Source: Arthrobacter sp. Edens01 (GTDB lineage Bacteria > Actinomycetota > Actinomycetes > Actinomycetales > Micrococcaceae). From it: 64,000 nucleotides of DNA. A model generated the notes under the pieces. It was not told the origin of the DNA. It made no database searches and saw only the letters and a program-made list of their open reading frames with translations. Within the stretch, counting starts at the first letter, position 1, and the number at the start of each line of letters is the position of its first letter. Below are positions 59,648-64,000 of this stretch, piece by piece. The translations under genes and the position numbers were made by a program. The DNA lies in NCBI RefSeq assembly GCF_001307035.1, contig NZ_LKIU01000002.1, positions 293,088 to 357,087 of the forward strand, given 5' to 3'.

Positions 59648-60838
59648 ATGAGCACAACCACCGCACCTGCCACGGAGACCCTGGACCCCTCGGACCTGAT
59701 CAGTTTCGACTCGCTGCTGACCAGCGAGGAACTGGAGCTGCGCGCCCGCGTCCGCACTTTCGTGGATGAGGCTATCCGCCCCAACATTGCAGGATGGTTC
59801 GAGGCAGCACACTTCCCGCTGGAGATAGTCCCGGAAATGGGGAAGCTTGGCCTGCTGGGCATGCACCTGCACGGGTACGGCTGCGGCGGACGCTCGGCCG
59901 TGGAGTACGGACTGGCCGGGGCTGAACTGGAAGCCGGAGACTCCGGGCTGCGGACATTCGTCTCCGTCCAGGGGTCACTGGCCATGAGCGCGATCTCCAA
60001 GTGGGGTTCCGAGGAACAGAAGACCCGCTGGCTTCCAGGCATGGCCCGCGGCGAGGAAATCGGCTGCTTCGGCCTGACCGAGCCCACTGCCGGTTCGGAC
60101 CCTTCAGCCATGAAAACCTTCGCCCGGCGCGACGGCGATGACTGGGTACTAAACGGCACCAAGCGCTGGATCGGCCTCGCCAACGTAGCCTCCGTGGCAG
60201 TCATCTGGGCACAGACCGAGGAGGGAATCCGGGGTTTTGTGGTTCCCACTGAAACTGCGGGCTACACCGCAACGCCGATTGAGCCCAAGCTGTCCATGCG
60301 AGCCAGCATCCAGTGCGAAATCGAGCTCAGCGACGTCCGCCTGCCCGCCGACGCGATGCTCCCCGGGGCACGCGGACTGCGCGGTCCGTTCTCCTGCCTC
60401 AACGAGGCACGCTACGGAATCATCTGGGGATCCATGGGCGCGGCACGGGATTCCTTCGAAGCTGCGCTGGCCTACTCCAAGGAGCGGCTGCAGTTCGACA
60501 AGCCCCTGGCCGGGTACCAGCTTACCCAGCAGAAGCTCGTGGATATGGCCCTGGAAATCAACAAGGGGTTCCTGCTTGCCCTGCATCTGGGCCGCCTGAA
60601 GGACGCGGGCACCCTGCAGAACCACCAGATCTCCGTGGGGAAACTGAACAACGTCCGCGAAGCCATCGCGATCGCCCGCGAAGCGCGGACGATCCTGGGC
60701 GGCAACGGCATCACCCTGGACTACTCGCCGCTGCGCCACGCGAACAACCTTGAATCGGTGCGCACCTACGAGGGCACGGACGAGGTACACACGCTCATCC
60801 TCGGCCAGCACCTCACCGGCGTCCCAGCCTTCCGCTAA
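59648..60838 (+). CDS. gcdH: Glutaryl-CoA dehydrogenase
   Basis: The 396-residue acyl-CoA dehydrogenase has CFGLTEPTAGSDPSAM as the flavin/substrate signature, the LNEARYGIIWGSMGAARD segment, and the catalytic glutamate in NLESVRTYEGTDEVHTLILG, close to the glutaryl-CoA dehydrogenase consensus. The arginine in DSGLRTFVSVQGSLAM matches the residue that binds the glutaryl carboxylate. It oxidises and decarboxylates glutaryl-CoA to crotonyl-CoA. It sits between an aminotransferase and a semialdehyde dehydrogenase gene, as in 5-aminovalerate or lysine degradation. Confidence 0.88.
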   Translation: MSTTTAPATETLDPSDLISFDSLLTSEELELRARVRTFVDEAIRPNIAGWFEAAHFPLEIVPEMGKLGLLGMHLHGYGCGGRSAVEYGLAGAELEAGDSGLRTFVSVQGSLAMSAISKWGSEEQKTRWLPGMARGEEIGCFGLTEPTAGSDPSAMKTFARRDGDDWVLNGTKRWIGLANVASVAVIWAQTEEGIRGFVVPTETAGYTATPIEPKLSMRASIQCEIELSDVRLPADAMLPGARGLRGPFSCLNEARYGIIWGSMGAARDSFEAALAYSKERLQFDKPLAGYQLTQQKLVDMALEINKGFLLALHLGRLKDAGTLQNHQISVGKLNNVREAIAIAREARTILGGNGITLDYSPLRHANNLESVRTYEGTDEVHTLILGQHLTGVPAFR

Positions 60839-60867
60839 CCAGTCCGCACACCACACAGGAGAACCCC

Positions 60868-62349
60868 TTGGCCAACAACACACCTGCCGCAGCGCTCCGG
60901 CAGTTCATCGCCGGCAAATGGGAAGACGGCGAGGCCGCCCGGCTCAGTTCCGCCAATCCCGCCCGTCCGCAGGAAACCGTGGCGGAGGGGAACCAGGCGT
61001 CGGTGGAGCAGCTGAAGCAAGCGGTAGCTGCGGCTTCTGACGCGGCACGGTCCTGGGCAGCGGTGCCGATGCACGAACGCGGCGCCGTCCTGCTCCGTGC
61101 TGCCGCCCTGCTGGAGGGGTCAGCCGATGAACTCGGGCTGGAACTGGCACGTGAAGAAGGCAAGACCCTGGCTGAGGGCAGGGGAGAAGTGGCCCGCGCA
61201 GCGCAGATCCTGAGGTACTACGGGAACGAGGGAGACCGCAGTGCCGGAGAAATCTTCTCCTCTCCGAGACGCGGCGAACAGATCCTGGTAGTGCGCAAGC
61301 CGCTCGGCGTCATCGGCGTTGTCACCCCGTTCAATTTCCCCATCGCCATCCCCGCCTGGAAGATCGCTCCTGCCCTGGTGTACGGCAACACCGTGGTGTG
61401 GAAGCCTGCCAGCACCGTGCCGCTCCTGGCACAGCGGCTCGCCGAGGCCCTTGACGCAGCCGGTCTGCCCAAGGGTGTCCTGAACCTCGTGATCGGTCCG
61501 GGTGCCCTGGGAAGTGTACTGGTGGAACATCCACTGCTGGACGGACTCACCTTCACCGGTTCCACCGGGGTGGGCCGGAAGCTCGCGGCGGCCGGCGCTG
61601 CACGGGGAGTCCCCGTGCAGGCGGAAATGGGCGGAAAGAATGCCGCCGTTGTCCTGGCCGGGGCAGATCTTGACCTGGCCGCAGAGCAGGTACTGTTCGG
61701 TGCGTTCCGGTCCACGGGGCAGAAATGCACGGCAACGTCGCGGCTGATCGTGGAGGAACAGGTCGCGGATGACCTGCTGGCCAGGCTGACCAGCAGGTTG
61801 GGGGAGTGGTCCACGGGGGACCCGGCCGACCCCTCAATCCACATGGGCCCACTGGTCAGCGCGTCAGCGGCAGCGGACGTGCGCAGGGGGATCGACGCCG
61901 CAGTTTCCGCCGGCGCCCGTGTTGCCTTCCAGGGTTCAATTCCCCGGGACGCCGGCGAAGACTCGGCGTTCGTGGCGCCAACCATCCTGGAACTGCCGGA
62001 GGGCTCCGAAGCGGAACGCAACCCGGCCTGGACTGAGGAGTTCTTCGGCCCGGTGCTGGCAGTCCGCCGGGCGGCCAGCACCGCCCAGGCTTTCGAATGG
62101 GCCAACCAGGGAGACTACGGCCTCTCCGCCGCGGTCTTCACTCAGGACGTCACCCGGGTGCTCGACGCCGTGGACGGCCTCGACGTCGGGATCCTCCACG
62201 TAAATTCCGAGTCCGCCGGTGCAGACCCGCACGTTCCGTTCGGCGGGGCGAAGAAGTCGGGGTACGGACCCAAGGAGCAGGGCCAGTCCGCCAGGGAGTT
62301 CTTCACCCACACCACCACCGTTTACCTCCGCGGGGGTACCCCCGGCTAG
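60868..62349 (+). CDS. Aldehyde dehydrogenase (possible glutarate-semialdehyde dehydrogenase)
   Basis: TTG 60868 has AGGAG upstream. The 493-residue NAD(P) aldehyde dehydrogenase has TPFNFPIAIPAWKIAPAL, the FTGSTGVGRK loop, catalytic glutamate in QAEMGGKNAAVVL and cysteine in STGQKCTATSRL. It is of the semialdehyde/2,5-dioxovalerate dehydrogenase type. In this operon it would oxidise glutarate semialdehyde to glutarate (or succinate semialdehyde to succinate). The assignment is from context. Confidence 0.88.
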   Translation: MANNTPAAALRQFIAGKWEDGEAARLSSANPARPQETVAEGNQASVEQLKQAVAAASDAARSWAAVPMHERGAVLLRAAALLEGSADELGLELAREEGKTLAEGRGEVARAAQILRYYGNEGDRSAGEIFSSPRRGEQILVVRKPLGVIGVVTPFNFPIAIPAWKIAPALVYGNTVVWKPASTVPLLAQRLAEALDAAGLPKGVLNLVIGPGALGSVLVEHPLLDGLTFTGSTGVGRKLAAAGAARGVPVQAEMGGKNAAVVLAGADLDLAAEQVLFGAFRSTGQKCTATSRLIVEEQVADDLLARLTSRLGEWSTGDPADPSIHMGPLVSASAAADVRRGIDAAVSAGARVAFQGSIPRDAGEDSAFVAPTILELPEGSEAERNPAWTEEFFGPVLAVRRAASTAQAFEWANQGDYGLSAAVFTQDVTRVLDAVDGLDVGILHVNSESAGADPHVPFGGAKKSGYGPKEQGQSAREFFTHTTTVYLRGGTPG

Positions 62350-62439
62350 TACTGTTCCCTCCAACAGTCGAACCGCTGGTTCTGCACCACCTTCACCAAC
62401 GCTCTGCATCACACGCACCGCAACCAAAGGGGTAAGGGA

Positions 62440-63888
62440 ATGGCTACATCGGAAGTCGGCGCCGCGAAAGCGGAACCCTCGCTGTTGAAGGTCCTGGGCA
62501 ACTGGGACGTCCTGGCACTTGGATTCGGAGCCATGATCGGCTTTGGCTGGGTGGTGCTGACCGGGGACTGGATATCCTCCGCCGGAACCATGGGCGCCGT
62601 CCTGGCCATGGCGGCGGGCGGGCTGATCATGGCCGTCGTGGGGCTGACCTATGCAGAGCTCGTGGCGTCCATGCCCAAAGCAGGCGGCGAGCACAACTAC
62701 CTGCTGCGGGGCATGGGGCCGCGCTGGTCGTTCATTGGGTCATGGGCGATCACCGGCGGTTACATCAGCATTGTTGCCTTTGAAGCCGTTGCCCTTCCCC
62801 GCACCGCCACCTACCTCTTCCCCAACCTCAACGCCGTGCCGCTGTGGGAGATAGCCGGGGACCAGGTGCACCTGACCTGGGCGCTGGTTGGCGTGATTGC
62901 CGCCGTTGTAATTACCGGCATCAACATCCTCGGCGTCAAGCAGGCGGGTATCGCGCAGACCTTCGTGGTCCTGCTGCTGCTCGTCATCGGCCTCATGCTG
63001 GTCTTTGGCTCCTTTACCGGCGGTTCCGCAGTGAACATGGAGCCGTTCTTCAGCGGCGGCCTGGGCGGATTCTTCGCCGTCCTGGTGGTGGTGCCGTTTA
63101 TGTTCGTCGGCTTCGACGTGATTCCCCAGTCCGCAGAGGAAGCCAAAATCCCGCCCCGGCAGATTGGGCGCCTGGTAGTCATCGCCGTCGTGCTCGCCAC
63201 CGTCTGGTACGTGGGTGCAATCCTCACGACCTCGTCCGCCATGCCCGCCTCAGAGCTGGCCGGAGCAGACATTGCGACGGCGGACGCCATGGGTGCGCTG
63301 TTCAACAGCGACACCATGGCCAAGGTCCTGATTGCCGGCGGTATAGCGGGCATCCTCACCTCGTGGAATTCCCTGCTTCTCGGAGCATCACGGCTGATGT
63401 ACTCAATGGCCCGTTCCGGAATGCTGCCGGAGTGGTTTGGCCGCCTGCACCCGAAGTACCGCACCCCGGCCAACGCACTGCTGTTCATCGGCGGACTATC
63501 GGTCCTTGCACCGTTCTTTGGGCAGAACATGCTCGGCTGGCTGGTGGATTCCGGCTCACCCAGCATCGTGATCGCCTACGCGATGGTCTCGCTGGTGTTC
63601 GTCCTGCTGCGCCGCCGCGAACCAGGCATGGACCGGCCGCTGCGGATCGGAGGCCGGGGCAACGGCGGGCAGGTAATCGGGATCGCGGCGCTCATCCTGT
63701 GCCTGGGACTGCTTTCGCTCTACCTGCCCGGAATGCCCGCAGCCCTGGGCCTGGCGCCATGGGTGATGTTCGGCCTGTGGTGGATCCTGGGCATGGTTTT
63801 CCTGTTCCGGATTCCAGCCGGGATCCGTCCCGGGATCGGTGCCGAAGAGAACCTGCTGGAACGCCTGGCTGCCCGGAAGGGACGCTAG
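62440..63888 (+). CDS. APC-family amino acid permease
   Basis: ATG 62440 follows TAAGGG. The 482-residue protein has about 12 helices and the APC signature near the start (VLALGFGAMIGFGWVVLTGDWISSAGTMGA), plus a conserved glutamate in FVGFDVIPQSAEEAKIP. It is the last gene of the aminotransferase-gcdH operon and probably imports the amino acid degraded by it, such as 5-aminovalerate, GABA or lysine. The exact substrate is not predictable. Confidence 0.88.
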   Translation: MATSEVGAAKAEPSLLKVLGNWDVLALGFGAMIGFGWVVLTGDWISSAGTMGAVLAMAAGGLIMAVVGLTYAELVASMPKAGGEHNYLLRGMGPRWSFIGSWAITGGYISIVAFEAVALPRTATYLFPNLNAVPLWEIAGDQVHLTWALVGVIAAVVITGINILGVKQAGIAQTFVVLLLLVIGLMLVFGSFTGGSAVNMEPFFSGGLGGFFAVLVVVPFMFVGFDVIPQSAEEAKIPPRQIGRLVVIAVVLATVWYVGAILTTSSAMPASELAGADIATADAMGALFNSDTMAKVLIAGGIAGILTSWNSLLLGASRLMYSMARSGMLPEWFGRLHPKYRTPANALLFIGGLSVLAPFFGQNMLGWLVDSGSPSIVIAYAMVSLVFVLLRRREPGMDRPLRIGGRGNGGQVIGIAALILCLGLLSLYLPGMPAALGLAPWVMFGLWWILGMVFLFRIPAGIRPGIGAEENLLERLAARKGR

Positions 63889-63920
63889 CGGCCGGCCCGG
63901 CTGTTGTCCGTGGACCGGCG

Positions 63921-64000
63921 CTAGGACCAGGCCACAACCAGCCTGGCAGCCTGCTGCGGGACGGTGACGTCGATTCCCGTCAGCTGCTCGAAGCGGTGCA
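63921..64000 (-). CDS. C-terminal end of a gene running off the window
   Basis: On the minus strand an open frame enters at the window edge and ends at TAG (63921-63923), coding TRFEQLTGIDVTVPQQAARL then VVAWS. Only about 25 residues are present, so no family can be named. It would be convergent with the permease, 32 bp apart. Confidence 0.35.
   Translation of the reverse strand, partial: HRFEQLTGIDVTVPQQAARLVVAWS

Noticed and set aside
62331-62344. Perfect palindrome CGGGGGTACCCCCG, with a near copy at about 3630
   Set aside because: It lies in coding sequence at the aldehyde dehydrogenase end; two copies are compatible with chance at this base composition.
1-64000. Search for insertion sequences, prophage, toxin-antitoxin or defence genes
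   Set aside because: No transposase, integrase, phage, nuclease-helicase defence or restriction genes were recognised.

Overview
The window is high-GC DNA with dense, short-spaced operons and many GTG and TTG starts. It carries a C50 carotenoid (decaprenoxanthin-type) gene set, a DUF4193 protein, a class-E sortase (LAXTG) substrate and actinobacterial-style leaderless promoters. Together these point to an actinobacterium of the family Micrococcaceae, most likely Arthrobacter or a close relative. That placement is inferred from gene content, not from a marker-gene comparison. I see no rRNA operon, CRISPR array, insertion sequence or prophage; it looks like ordinary chromosome.

Layout. 1-3014: end of a putrescine-oxidase-like amine oxidase, a tandem universal stress protein and an APC permease in one operon. 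3015-3672: a long non-coding stretch with two large inverted repeats. 3673-7767: a wall-anchored CAP-domain protein, RarD/EamA and ferredoxin-NADP reductase. 7998-14184: alcohol/acetaldehyde module (GAF-type regulator, aldehyde dehydrogenase, zinc alcohol dehydrogenase, DUF779) with a DHA2-type MFS exporter inserted on the other strand. 14283-20631: YtxH-like protein, TetR with an MmpL transporter, DUF4193, a MobA-like nucleotidyltransferase, and TerC behind a yybP-ykoY manganese riboswitch. 20717-27893: YjdF-like membrane protein, family-2 glycosyltransferase, idi, then crtE-crtB-crtI-crtYe-crtYf-crtEb. 28058-30058: catalase and its Fur-family regulator.

30167-35553: two alpha/beta hydrolases, an MBL-fold hydrolase, a frameshifted MFS transporter, HtpX and a histidine phosphatase. 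35635-39460: YajQ, a small hypothetical protein, tRNA-Tyr, MarR, thioredoxin and glutathione-independent formaldehyde dehydrogenase. 39761-42694: an Amt transporter fused to a PII-like domain, a quinol-monooxygenase-like protein and a DNA glycosylase. 42818-45382: cystathionine beta-synthase and cystathionine gamma-synthase (transsulfuration). 45402-50578: a membrane protein, a GT87 mannosyltransferase-like protein, a MOSC protein, a DEAD-box helicase with a long leader, and a small PLDc_N-like protein. 50626-55261: Ser/Thr kinase with GAF domain, tRNA-Thr, tRNA-Met, an unusual ParA-like ATPase and a PfpI protein. 55440-63888: CaiB/BaiF CoA-transferase, PucR regulator, class-III aminotransferase, glutaryl-CoA dehydrogenase, aldehyde dehydrogenase and APC permease. 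This last block reads as a complete 5-aminovalerate/glutarate degradation route.

The most noteworthy items are the Mn riboswitch-TerC unit, the Amt-PII fusion, the glutarate pathway block, the C50 carotenoid cluster with a candidate glycosyltransferase next to it, the long inverted repeats near 3.2-3.4 kb and 27.9 kb, the single-base frameshift in an MFS gene, and a recurring leaderless promoter layout (TANNNT, 6-8 nt, start codon) at nine genes. I found no clear example of an undescribed defence or mobile system.
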